From Piezodorus guildinii (Eukaryota; Arthropoda; Insecta; Hemiptera; Pentatomidae), in assembly GCA_023052935.1 (NCBI GenBank), contig CM041294.1:102828116-102892115 (forward strand): DNA of 64,000 nucleotides, read 5' to 3'. The notes below the pieces were generated by a model. That model had not been told where the DNA came from. It searched no databases and worked only from the letters and a program-made list of their open reading frames with translations. Both the position numbers and the translations under genes were made by a program. Of this stretch, positions 10,412 to 21,416 are shown one piece after another (the first letter of the stretch is position 1; the number at the start of each line of letters is the position of its first letter).

Positions 10412-12150
10412 CTATAAAGGATGGTCTTTTGGATAGGGAGATCTGCTGTTGGGTGAGAAGTTGTCTGTTTGGGAATAAATGAAAGATAGGATGGTTGGAA
10501 GTGGACAGGATCTTAGCAGAAGGATAAGGTTAAGTTGTTGCCTTCGTAATGTAAGTAGAGGTTCACCAGCTTCAACACACAAGCTAATATAAGGGCTGGA
10601 ACGGAAAGCACAAATAGCTATTCGAAGACCGGTATTTTGTATGGAATCGAGTAGTTTTAGAATTCGACTTGAGGCAGAGTTAAATGCACTGAAACCATAA
10701 TCTAATTTTGGTCCTAAGAGAGTCCTAAACAGAGTTATCATGCTTTTACGATCAGCAACCCAAAATGTATTACTAACCATCTTGAGGAGATTGAGAGAAC
10801 GGAGGCAATTAGCTTTTAATTGTTTCAAATGTGGAGACCAGCTAAGTTTGCGATCAAAGGTCACACCCAGGTATTTGACTGTATTGGAAAAAGTGAGTGG
10901 TTGGTTGGCTATCTTTAGGGATGGTAGTGAATGCGCTTGTCTTTTGCTGAAAAGTATCGCAACAGTGTTTTGGGGTAATATGGTAAAACCGTGGTCATTA
11001 AGCCAGCCACTGACGTTATCTAATGCCGATTGTATTTTGTCTTATAAATCTGGCACCTGTTTCCCTGCAGTATAAAGTACAAGATCGTCCGCGTACAGCA
11101 TACTCTTGACCGGCAAGTTGACTACTCTTAACACCTCATTTAAACATATACAAAAGAGTGTTGCACTCAAGACGCAGCCCTGAGGCACGCCATTTTCTTG
11201 CTCATATTCCCGAGAAAACACATCACCGTGTCTAACCATGAATCTTCTATCTGTGAGAAAGTTAGAGATGAAAGCAAGGATATGCCCATTGATTCCCATC
11301 CTAACCAAAGTATCGATGATGAGCCTTCTCCAAGTCCTGTAAAATGCTTTATCTATGTCAATAAAAACAGCCAACAGTTTTTCTTTTTGTTCGAAGGCAC
11401 CTAATATGTCGCATTCCAGGTTGTCTCTCGTGTTTCTTCCTTTCGAAAACCACTTTGCCATACTGCAAGAACATTTTTCACTTCCAGGAACCACATCAAA
11501 TGATTGCTTATCAGTTTCTCCAAGAGTTTACACATAGAAGAGGTGAGAGAGATAGCTATTAACGTTCATCGGGTCTTTATCTTTCTTGAGTATAGGAATC
11601 GTAATTGCTTTTTTCATATATTTGGAAAACGTTCGGATAAAAAAGACTATTTAAAACCTGTAGGATTACTGATTTATTATTAGAACTGAGATGTTTAATC
11701 ATACCAATACATATCTGATCTGGACCGGGAGGTGAATCTTTTCTGGAGTTCAAAGCGATGTTCGAATTTCTTAACATTCTGTCATTGAAAAGGAGTGATT
11801 TTTAGAATCTGATGGATCATATGGCATGCTAACGGGGATGGATTCAATAGATTGCTTTATATTAAGAAAGTGAGCCGAGAGGTTAGCGGTGGATGAAGTG
11901 GAATAGAAGTGATTAGCGAAAGTATTAGCTAAAGTTACAGGATCAGTTTCATACAGACCGCTGAAATCCATAACCCATAATTTTTCGGATTGTTTCCCAG
12001 AAAACGGCACTTGGAGTGTTACAACTGACTTTACTAAGAAAATTTGTCCACGACAGTTTTTTATTCTTTTTAACGATATATCTAGCGTGTTTTCTTGCAG
12101 CATGGTATGTCTCTAGCATTTCTGAAGAGGGTCGCCGGAGAAAGTTTCTC
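10412..12150 (-). pseudogene. Linker and reverse transcriptase of LINE
   Basis: Target-primed reverse transcriptase in pieces. Linker at 12150-11780. RT motif with SPPGPDQICIGMIK near 11730. Palm at 11494-11042 with FIDIDKAF (first catalytic Asp), NGVPQGCVLSATLF and YADDLVLY (catalytic pair) intact. Thumb at 10864-10412 with MTFDRKLSWSPHLKQLK, GPKLDYGFSAFNSAS and IQNTGLRIAICAFRSSP. Frames change near 11777, 11500, between 11042 and 10864, and at 10412. The YADD active site surviving inside a wrecked ORF suggests moderate age. Confidence 0.88.
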
Positions 12151-12406
12151 AAAGCATTCCGCCTAGCTTTTAAGGCTTTGGCGCATTTTTCGTTCCACCA
12201 GGGTACAGGAGGGCGAGAGCCATGATGTGCAGTGTCGTTTGTGGATGTGTGTGGAATAGCAATACGTGCCGCAGTAAGCAGTCAAGTATTAACATTTGAA
12301 ATAAGTCTGTCAGGGTCAGTTTCGAATAGGTTGATGTCAGTAAGTTGTGCTTTCTCTTGGTACAGAGCCCACTCTGCCTTTTTAGTCAGCCATATGTTGA
12401 TATTAG

Positions 12407-13073
12407 TCAGCCATATGATATTGAGAGTTTGATGATTATGGGGAAATGAACGCTACCGTGTGTAACATCTAATGTGCACCATTGAGTTGTTGCTTGTAAC
12501 TGGGGGCTGGTCATTGTAAGACCGATAGCAGAGAGTTTTCCGGATCGGGTGCAGAGGTGTGTTTTATAGATATGGTTATTTATGGTGTTCAAATGACAAT
12601 TATCTAGGAAGGTTTCGACCAATTTACCCCTTTCGTCTAAGCTGTCACTACCCCATAATAAACTGTGCGCGTTGAAATCTCCAGCTAAGATCACTGGCGA
12701 TGGCAACGAATCCACCAAGTCTTTCAGTCCCTGGACGTAAAAAGGGTAGACCAGGTGGTAGGTAGATGGAGTATAACGTGAAAGGGCGCGGTTGAGAAAG
12801 AATTCGGATTGATATGACTTGTAACTGAGAGTTATTATTAATATCAGAAAAGGGAACACCGTCTTTAATGAATATACACACTCCTCCGTAAACAATTTGT
12901 CGACCCAAGTAATATTTTCTTCATATCGCCCATCCCCGAAATTCTACCTGTCTGGTAGGTTTCAGGTGGGTTTCCTAAATGCAGGCGACAGAGCAATTAT
13001 AGTGCCCCAGTTAGTATTTCAACTCTTCCTGCCGATAAATTAAACCATTGATATTCCATTGGAGTATATTCAT
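12407..13073 (-). pseudogene. APE-type endonuclease of LINE
   Basis: Nicks the target DNA to prime reverse transcription. Seen on the minus strand: ILQWNINGL (first metal-binding Asn motif), an ETHLK-like segment, YGGVCIFIKDGVPFSD, then LYSIYLPP, LAGDFNAHSLLWGS (the central catalytic motif) and a degraded distal region ending VTHGSVHFPIII (the usual SDH motif is altered to THGSVH). At least two frameshifts occur: one near 12900 and one between the LYSIYLPP and the LAGDFNAH frames near 12720. Confidence 0.85.
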
Positions 13074-13136
13074 GTAATACAAAAACAAATATCTACATCC
13101 TCCAACAATGATAGAAGAAGGGAGTAGAAAGAGAAA

Positions 13137-14535
13137 CAACTGACCCGGGACTGCTCTTTAAGCTCAAAACCCATTTACCTCAATCCTTATACCTAATCCT
13201 CCGATCCTATTTATCAAACCGCTCTTTCCGAGTTCGCAGTGGTTCCGAATTTTCCAACCATTATACTGTTGAGGCCGGTGTTCCTCAAGGCAGCGTCTTA
13301 GGACCCGTCCTCTACATCCTCTACACCGCCGATATCCCTGCCGATCCCGATACCTTTCTGGCAACATTTGCTGATGATACCGCCATTTTGTCATCCAATT
13401 CCGATCCTGAAGCAGCATCGCTAAGTCTCCAAAAGCACCTTTCCCTTGTCGAAGACTGGTGCAATGCTTGGCGCATTAAGGTGAACGAAAGCAAATGCAC
13501 TCACGTCACATTCACCCTTCGACGCAAATCCTGTCCAACGGTTAATTTCAATTCCATACAGCTTCCTTCCTCAGACACAGTCCGGTATCTCGGCTTTTTA
13601 CTAGACAAAAGACTGACGTGGAACCCACATACAAGACTAAAAAGAAAAGAACTCAACCGCAGATTCGGCCAGTTATACAGACTACTAAACAGAAAATCTC
13701 ATCTTACAGTTGACAACAAATTACTAATATACAAGACAGTACTGAAACCTATATGGACCTACGGACTTGAACTGTGGGGGACAGCTAAACATTCTAACAT
13801 CAAACGCATCCAATCCTTCCAATCCAAAGTCCTCCGAACAATAGTTAATGCTCCTTATTACGTTACCAACTCTACCCTACACCATGACCTTAATATTCCG
13901 TTTGTTTTAGATCTGTACCATCCAAATTTTCCAAATTTCATCAGAACCTTAGTCATCATCCTAACCCTCTAGCACAATCCCTATCCAGCACCACCAATCC
14001 CTACAATCCTCCTCGAAGATTGAAACGGCAGTGGCCACGAGACCTATTGTAAACATTTAAACTGGAGTTCTGACAATGGACAGATCCTCCACTCATGTAC
14101 GGTATGTTTGTGGCTACAGCGCCCTAACTCAGCCTCCACTGGCTCAGACCAGTGATGCGGCTGAGATAGAGGTGCTGGGATCTCTTGGATTCCGCTTTTT
14201 CCTCCACAAGTGGAGGAAAAAGCGCTTGCTGGGGTCCCTTTAGCAATTGTATATATTGTATATAGTTATGATTGTGTGTAAGATGTTTATTTATTTGCCA
14301 ACTTTTTATTTATCTCAATAATAGGTTTATGTTTAGATTTGTTTTGTTTTTTATTTATTATTATTATTTTATTGTATATATTTGAATTTATGTTATATTT
14401 TATGAAATTTGACCATTATTATTATTTTCTGTATATATAGTATGAATGTGCTCTCTTATCAATATTATTATTGTTCATTTTGTAACAAATTGTAATAAAT
14501 CTCAATAAAAAAAAAAAAAATAAAAAAAAAAAAAT
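13137..14535 (+). mobile_element. 5'-truncated Jockey-type LINE with poly(A)
   Basis: Plus-strand insertion that begins inside RT. The frame from 13150 reads LRSYLSNRSFRVRSGS, GVPQGSVLGPVLYILY, TFADDTAIL (catalytic FADD), SKCTHVTFTLRR, VRYLGFLLDKRLTWNPH, LLIYKTVLKPIWTYGLELWG and FQSKVLRTIVNAPYYVTN, then shifts frame near 13920 and ends RRLKRQWPRDLL-stop at about 14050. There is no RNase H. A 450-base 3' UTR ends in AATAAATCTCAATAAAAAAA and an A-rich run (14508-14534). No clear target duplication was found. The palm-thumb portion is intact over ~240 codons, so it is among the younger copies. Confidence 0.9.
13150..14052 (+). pseudogene. Jockey ORF2 reverse transcriptase, C-terminal half
   Basis: Open from about 13150 through 13972 in one frame, including the palm (GVPQGSVLGP and FADDTA), then a one-base shift near 13920 to the frame that ends with PRRLKRQWPRDLL. 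The N-terminal fingers, endonuclease and ORF1 are absent through 5' truncation. The LIYKTVLKPIWTYGLELWG and APYYVTNSTLHHDLNIPFV thumb motifs identify the Jockey clade and serve as references for the smaller Jockey fragments in this window. Confidence 0.88.
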
Positions 14536-14587
14536 TTAATTATGAATCATTTTCGTGATGTATGATTAAATATGGACTGTGGTGGAG

Positions 14588-14591
<4 letters not shown>

Positions 14592-14628
<37 letters not shown>
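14592..14628. repeat. (TA)n microsatellite
   Basis: About 36 bases of TA dinucleotide. Confidence 0.95.
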
Positions 14629-14631
<3 letters not shown>

Positions 14632-14779
14632 TTATGGATTTGGTAATTTTATTCTTGTGGTACAAAAGTTTTTTGGTGTATTTTGTATTTTTTTTAAATG
14701 ACCCGCCAGCTAGTGAGTTTTATTTTTGCATCAAATGTGTAGATATTATGATTCATTGTTAATGGAGGAATAGAATGTT

Positions 14780-15095
14780 CAGTTTTGATGAATATTTTGT
14801 GGATATTCCAGAGAGGTTTGTCGTTAGGTTTAAATATTATAAGCATTTAAAACCAACTGGAATTTCTCCATTGATCATTCATAAATTAGGTCAGTTAATT
14901 TTCTAGTGAATTTCTTTAAGGTGTTGGGGGGAATGGGTTTGTAATCGGGCCTATACTAGCTCTTTTGATAGTAAAAGTAAAGTTTTTTATGGCTGAATCT
15001 ATTTCATCAGTATTGGATATAATAGGATTGATTTCTAAGCTTTTATGGAGAATATTCTGAATTTAGTATGCAGCTTTATAGTATATTTGAAATTA
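14780..15095 (-). mobile_element. Jockey-like linker fragment (weak)
   Basis: On the minus strand, ISNTDEIDSAIKNFTFTIKRA resembles the EN-RT linker of Jockey elements, where a 'E...AI..F...I..A' helix precedes a proline-rich P.P segment (ITNPFPPTP follows). Later sequence is decayed. It lies directly beside the CR1-like tail at 15.1 kb but in a different family. Confidence 0.35.
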
Positions 15096-15099
15096 AATG

Positions 15100-16450
15100 A
15101 AAAATTTCTTTATTATCCAGGGAATTAAGTCCCTCAAGAATAAAATTAAAATACAGGTTTGATGTCCGGAACAGTGTGGTCAGAGATTTCATCAACAAAA
15201 GAAAGCCTCAAATAACAAATTGAGGTTATATACTGTATATTTAAACATTTAAGAGTGGTATATAAATGTCGTTAAACTCCTAACTTTTGGTTATAAAACT
15301 ATGTACATATCTACAAATCAAACCTTTTTTTTTTTTCACTTAACATTTATTCACACCTGTAAAAAATTACAAAAAGCCAATGTGCTGAAATAAGAAAACA
15401 TGGCGCGGGAAGGCATAAGGGAGACAGCGCCCAGTGGTCCATTCTCATGACATTAAGCAAAACTATATTTTCAGGTCAGGAGGTCCCTCATTCGAATGTG
15501 GTTTGCTGTAGTCGGAATAAGCAATTCGGTATGAAGGGTATGATTTGATATGGCGGTAAGTTCGTTGCCGGTCCTCAAAATTGCAAATCCAACTGTTAGG
15601 ATGAAATAAATAAACGAAAATAGATACTTCAAAAGAGATAATTACAATAATATTAAAACACAACAAACTGGTATTTCTAGTATCTGCAGAATGAGTTATT
15701 GTCTGTTGGACTGGGAAAGGAAAATGTGGTTAAAAAGAGCGATTTAAAGGAGGAAGTAGTTCTTGAATGACGGATTTCAGGAAGGACAGAATTTCAAAGT
15801 GTGATAGCTTTGGCTGTATTGGACTTTCCGAACACAGCAGCACAGTTAGGAGGAGGGTAAATATCAGACAGACAGGATCTGGTAAAACGGGACTGAATTG
15901 ATGATTTACATTGAAGAGTTTGTAAGATAGTACTAGCTGTGGGGCTGAGTTCTGATAACCTGAGAGAGAAAAGAAACTAGGAAATACTTATATCTATTAC
16001 AAGATAGGCCCCCTTAACTCGGCTTAACATTGGGTTTATGCGTGTCCCTTGTGATTCCCAATACAAATCGTATTGCACAGTTCATATTTCGCTAGAGATT
16101 TGTTTTAGGTTTATCTGAAGGTCCGATTTACACCACACAACAATAGTTTAGAAAACAAAACAATGAATTTACGAGTATCGATAGTAGGAGACAATGGAGA
16201 CGATGTAATTGCTTTAAGGTTACTATGGTTCGGCGGAAAATTTGCGAGATGTGCGGTATCTAGGAGAGAGTTTGATCAAGAGTAACTCCTAAGTTCTTGA
16301 CAGATGAGTGAAAAGAGATAGGAGTATTGTTTAGGAGGAGTTTAGAAGGACTGATAATGGATTTGAAAATTGCGGGGATTGCTATCAGGGAGACTTTTGT
16401 TTTTTCAGCAATTAACGAAAGTTTGTTGCGGTTTGTTCAGATATTTACAT
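15100..16450 (-). mobile_element. CR1/L2-like LINE fragment, copy 2 (RT thumb to 3' end)
   Basis: Minus-strand remnant of the family tailed at 8.7 kb. Readable pieces: KNLGVTLDQTLS near 16280, RRTIVTLKQLHRLHCLLL near 16200, then MNCAIRFVLGITRDTH near 16060 and NRYKYFLVSFLSQVIRTQ near 15960. These are hallmark thumb motifs of CR1/L2-type RTs ('LQRAMNCAIRFV', 'RRYKYFL'). The 3' end has the palindrome AGGGACTTAATTCCCT (15119-15134) and GGATAATAAAGAAATTT. Stops and shifts are frequent. The palm is missing. Confidence 0.75.
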
Positions 16451-16790
16451 TGTTCATATCTTCCTACCATTTAGAAACAGTATCATGAAAACCAACACTA
16501 TACTTTTTACATATTTTAGAAAACCTCTCGATATCATTTCATTTTGACCCTATTTTTTCACAGCTAATTGAATATATAATTGAATTATATTAATAATAAT
16601 ATATATGTCAAGCTAAGATGACCACTAATATAGATCTTAATCCTATGCTTGTAAATATAAACATTGATAAAAGTATAAATAGAGGATTAGAAGGAAGATA
16701 AATCAGTTGTTATCTAGCAAGCGTGAGTGTCTTTTCTCTTCCCTTTTTTTCTTTTTTTTTTAATATATTTTTCTCAGCTGAACTTAAGTT
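16451..16790. other. AT-rich non-coding DNA
   Basis: Nothing recognised. Confidence 0.4.
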
Positions 16791-16800
16791 ATATATTTAT

Positions 16801-16834
<34 letters not shown>
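16791..16834. repeat. (TA)n microsatellite
   Basis: Interrupted TA dinucleotide tract. Confidence 0.9.
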
Positions 16835-16982
16835 CATAATTTTTTTAAATTTATTTATTGGAATTTACAACTGTATAATGGAATACAAGTAAATTTGAGA
16901 AAAATATATGAAAGCATGAAAAACATGTGGAAACGTCGTGCATATACATACATTTTATTACAAAATAATAAATAGTTTATTT

Positions 16983-17385
16983 CTAATAGTTGACCGCTTA
17001 AAATAATTATGACTGCTTAAATAGGCTTAAAATTTTATGTTAAGGAAAAAAATCATTAATTTAATATCATCTGCTCTGTTAATAATAGAATTTAGGGAAT
17101 TGGAAGGATGTATCAGCATTAAAAAAAAAAAAGTTCACTATTTGAAATTATTTATTCACTATTTAGTCAAATATATAAACATACTTTATTATCATTTTTC
17201 CATGCTATAAAAATATTATAATAGTTAACCGCTTAAATAATTATGACTGCTTAAATACGCTTGTCATTTTATGTATTAGAGAAAAATCATCAATTCGATA
17301 TCATCTGCTCTGTTAATAATAATATTTAATGAATGTATCAGCATTAAAAAAAACGAAAAAATATCACTATTTTAAATAGTTAATT
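16983..17385 (+). repeat. Diverged tandem duplication, ~235-bp period
   Basis: Two direct copies, about 16983-17150 and 17218-17385. Shared blocks in the same order: AATTATGACTGCTTAAATA, TCATCTGCTCTGTTAATAAT, GTATCAGCATTAAAAAAA and a TCACTATTT end. The intervening ~67 bases complete the unit. No coding potential. Confidence 0.8.
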
Positions 17386-18300
17386 ATAATTGAGTTAAGT
17401 CAGCCTAAGCCTCTTTCTAGCCCTGGTTCGAATAAAAAGTACGGAACCAATATATCTCCATTGTGAAACTGTCGGGACTTTAAATAATTAATGACCTGAA
17501 CGAAACTGTTCCAAATTAGAACTCTCACGTTTCAGTCACATCTCATTGTTTATTCAAAAGGATCTCTACATAACACAAAAGGATTATTCCACTATTATTT
17601 AAATAAAAATATTCAGATTTTTTTAAATTAATTATTTAAGGAATAGGTCTCGTTGAAATTGGGCTTGTAATATAATATAATATATTATGCGGATTTGTTA
17701 TTCTAATTCTTTAATAAATACGATTTTCTGGAAATTTTACTTATTCAGATTTTGTTTGAATTTGTACATTGAATAGGATTATTCAATATTAGAAATGAAA
17801 ATTCAAAGAACAAATCCTTTTGAGAAGGTGGGAACAAAGAAAGCCAATAAGCTGTTCGCGGAATGGACTAAAGAAAGCTTTTCTTAAGAATTTCCCCAAA
17901 ACATAAGAATGCGTTTTTATGATTTCCGGAATAATTCTTTTTAGCTTTATATTTATTTAACATTTATATTTATTCAAATATGAAGAATTATTACATATCG
18001 GTCATTATTGTCGTCATAATAAATACTGATTAATTGGATTTTCGATCGTTCGAAGCAAATAAACAATGGATAGTAAAAAATTAAAAGCCCCTGACGAATA
18101 TGATTCTTTAAATGGACACTATGACTTCAAAAAATTCAAATATCTCGATTTCAATGACGTTATAAAATAATAAAAAGTTATGATTGTAAGGATAGTTGAC
18201 CGCAGAAAGAATATAAGAAGTTAGTTGAGGGAGCAGTCATAGAAATCCCTTACTTCTATTAATTGTTTTCTCACTATAATCTTCAAATATACATTTAGTA

Positions 18301-18346
<46 letters not shown>

Positions 18347-19156
18347 ATTTAGCAGTATTGCACTGTTAACTAATTATTTTTCTTATAGTTGTAAGGGAAG
18401 TCTTGTTTTTTCTTAGCCACGATAAAGCCCACAATGTAGGAAGAAACTTCAGCACAATCAATTAAGTTCAGACGATTAGAGTATTTTTAGGACTACACCC
18501 CCAATAAATTTTTCGTTTTAAAATTATGATTACTGGTAAAACAATGCAAACGACAAATTAATTAAAAAAGCGTTACTATAGAAAAACATTCACCAAGAAT
18601 CACGAAGAATTTTTATTTTTTTTTTATTTACTTTGTATTGTATTCTCCATTTCAAATAAAATTATGTATATTTTCCACAGAAATAAATAAGTAAAAATTA
18701 CCTTCTCCCACTCTAAAATAAGGGAGCTAAACATTATCCATTAACAGACTCAATTTAAAAAGCGAAATAAAATAAAATGATAACATTATGACATGACCAC
18801 AACAAGCTTAATCGTACACTATAGATTGTTCGCCATAATGATCAGAAATTAAGAAGAGAGATTTTTCGGTTTGAGAAATTGTTTTTCCTAAATAAACAAT
18901 GAAATAGTTTTAACTATACATTGCCAACGATTTCACAAACGAGGCTTTTCTTAACTGCTGTAACTTCAATTGCCCGAATGAAGATGGACGTTGTGGGTTG
19001 AAACATTGGAAATTAATGGTTAAAGCTATTTCTATATGTTTTCGGACAACAACCAAAACACCTCTCTTCTTTCTAAAAATTCTTTAATTAAGAAACGAGA
19101 TTCGTTAGTTATGGTCATAAGACTGTAATGTATGGGGATGCAAATTAAAATATATT
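17386..19156. other. AT-rich non-coding DNA with a (TA)n tract
   Basis: No gene recognised. It contains a (TA)n microsatellite at 18304-18343 and a tRNA-B-box-like scrap near 17425 that is not enough to call. Confidence 0.5.
18304..18343. repeat. (TA)n microsatellite
   Basis: About 40 bases of TA dinucleotide. Confidence 0.95.
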
Positions 19157-19226
19157 TTCTTTGTTTTTTTATTTATTTATTTAAACTCACTTTATGCTAC
19201 TGTGGCTAATCGGACGGTAATACAAT
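19157..19226 (-). mobile_element. SINE 3' end fragment
   Basis: On the minus strand this reads as the 3' end of the tRNA-derived SINE: CCGATTAGCCACAGTAGCAT, AAAGTGAGTTTAAATAAATAAA. The tRNA-like head and middle are absent. Compare 62484-62768. Confidence 0.65.
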
Positions 19227-19399
19227 ATATTGCATAAAAATAATTTAATTTCAAGACTTGATATATCGTTTAGAGAAAAAAAAAATAAATAAAGGAAAAG
19301 AAATCAAACAGATTTAAACGCTTTCTGGATTAAAAAAACAAAAAAAAAAACAACATAAAAACTAGTACATTATAACTTGACTTAATATACAGAAAATAA

Positions 19400-20120
19400 A
19401 AGAAAACAAATTTATTCTGGGACTGGGTCCTTAAAAATAACAGATATGTATAATTGAAATATATAATATGTATATAAACCCAACAGAAAAAAGGGGCATA
19501 ACTAATTGTTATTTACAATGGTAAGAGTAGAAAGAAGAGAAAAAATTATACAAGAAAAACTAAATCTGAAGACAACTGTTTTCAAAAAATGAAAAGTTAA
19601 TGACTTGATAAACGAAATTTAAATTTGGGCAGTGAACGATTTCGTTTATTCATTCAATTTCGATATCTGGAATTGAATTATTACAATTGCTTAGCGCCGG
19701 TCTCGGATGACTAAAGGTATAGGAAAAGCCGAGGATAGAGATGCCGCTTCTGACATGCGTTAGTAGAGAATACTAGAGAGTAAGTAGTTAGTAGAGCGGA
19801 CAATAAAGGAACGATTAAAAGTTTTCATCACAACAAAATAATATATTTAAATGCCTCCCTTTATTCACTCATTAAAATGATTTAAATTATTGAATTAAAT
19901 AACGTTATTAAAGGATGAAAGCGGTAATGTTAAACTGCAAGGTATTAAGGACAGAATGTTGAGAAGACCGGTAACAGGTACCTGAAGAGATAGAGGGAAA
20001 GGTGATCCCTAAGGACCTCTTGAGAGGGACAGAAAAAGGAGTTGGGGGATTTCTTGACCTTACTCGTTCACAGAGCCTCACGTTCAAGTAGGACAGAGGG
20101 AAAACTTTCTTGGTCAAATA
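19400..20120 (-). mobile_element. CR1/L2-like LINE 3' end, copy 3
   Basis: Minus-strand terminal part. The 3' terminus has AAGGACCCAGTCCCAG (stem GGAC/GTCC, 19420-19430) before AATAAATTTG. Upstream, NRSFIVRSTNYLL near 19800 matches the DRSFLIRSSILW segment of copy 1. The 69-codon frame at 19908-20117 (RSRNPPTPFSVPLKRSLGI) resembles the basic run that precedes this segment in the family. Heavily decayed. Confidence 0.5.
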
Positions 20121-21145
20121 TTGATCATATTTATAAATAAACTACTTCTCTTACGATGGATCATAGTTCTAACCACATGTTTTAAATTTTCATAGTCAGT
20201 TATATTCATACAAACTAAATAACACAAATTATGAATAATGATTAAGAAAAATAATGTTTTTGTACGACGGAACTGTACTTAATACAAAAGTAACGTACTT
20301 AATACGAAAGTAACCACTTTCTAACGAGTTATTTTACGTTTAATGTGCATATTATTAAGTAATAAAAGCACTATTAACGAATATTTTTAAACGTAGTATT
20401 GGCAGAGTCGCCATAATTTATCGTATATGGTTATACATTATATTGTAGCTTTAAAAAAACTGAACCAATAGCAGTTTGTCCACCAGTATCTTTGCTTATA
20501 ATACACCAAAACCAGGAAAAAAATTGATAACTTCCAGTCCACGTTTTTAGACCTTAACATTAAGCGTTGTATCGATATTATTTATTTATTTTATTGATAC
20601 AGGCAATCAATATTAGTGATTATGAAATTCAAAATATATTAAAAAGTAAATTAAAATTGTATTAATAATATTTATATTGAAATAGCGACGATATTAAAAA
20701 ACACCATAAAGTCGGTCACAAAACTGTTGAAATTCCTTAAACAAATTTCCATTTATTACAAAATTTAATTTTTGTTTTCCTTTATTTGACGTAGTTCTTA
20801 CTTGGTATATAATTTTCTAAATATTGTTATTAATTCAATTAAGTGATGTCTTAATAACCCATTTGTTTGAAGGGTCGTAATGCTTATAACATAAATTTAA
20901 CAGATGAAATAATACGGATAGTCCTGATCTACATTTTTGAAATGTGCTTACCATTCATATGTATATACAGGATAATATAAAATTACTGATCAACCAACCT
21001 GAATTTGAATAAGGAGGCATGAAGATCAGTACACTTTTATAAAATTTTACTACCCATTCGATGAGCAAGTTAATTTATCAAGTAAATTAAAAGTACAATG
21101 ATGTATTTGTAAATTAATAGAGCAAAAATTTTAAAACCGTTTCCT
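20121..21145. other. AT-rich non-coding DNA
   Basis: Nothing recognised. Confidence 0.5.
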
Positions 21146-21416
21146 GGGGTCACCTACAGCTTAGTAGCTAGAGCATAACAGCTTTCTATGCCAAAGGTCG
21201 CGGGGTCACCCTAGGATTTTTAGGAACAATATTTAGTTGTGCCGTCCTTCGGAGGGGACGTAAAAAGGTGGTCCTGAGCCTGTGCGATGACCGGTACTCC
21301 TTAAAGATCCCTATCCTAATAAAAACCTGGAAAGGCAAAATTTAGGACTCCCGCTGTAGCACCGTCCGATTAGCCATAAAAGCATAAAGTGGCGTTAAAT
21401 GAGTAAACAAACAAAC
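21146..21416 (+). mobile_element. tRNA-derived SINE, old copy
   Basis: Diverged full-length copy. Head: GTCACCTACAGCTTAGTAGC with box A-like TTAGTAGCTAGAGCATAACA, and box B region AAGGTCGCGGGGTCACCC (the expected GGTTCAA is mutated). Body: GCCGTCCTTCGGAGGGGACG, GGTGGTCCTGAGCCTGTGCG, ATCCCTATCCTAATAAAA. Tail: GTCCGATTAGCC, AAAGTGGCGTTAAATGAGTAAACAAACAAAC. About 271 bases. Confidence 0.85.

Larger units (their letters stand above)
9300..13080 (-). mobile_element. LINE with decayed EN, RT and RNase H domains
   Basis: The longest LINE in the window. On the minus strand it starts with MNILQWNINGL (13073), the classic first motif of an APE-type endonuclease. It continues through EN, linker, RT, thumb, RNase H and a Cys-rich tail to about 9430, followed by a ~120-base 3' UTR ending AAACAAATAAACAAAT. 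Total ~3.8 kb. Many frameshifts break the ORF into at least eight frames, and stops are present, so it is dead. ORF1 is missing: the Jockey element begins only ~60 bases beyond the EN start. A second, 5'-truncated copy lies at 59.87-60.35 kb. Domain order EN-RT-RNase H fits the I/Jockey supergroup with RNase H; the clade is not settled. Confidence 0.9.

Noticed and set aside
12016..12432. Plus-strand ORFs within the 9.3-13.1 kb LINE
   Set aside because: Antisense to the linker and endonuclease coding sequence, which explains their openness.
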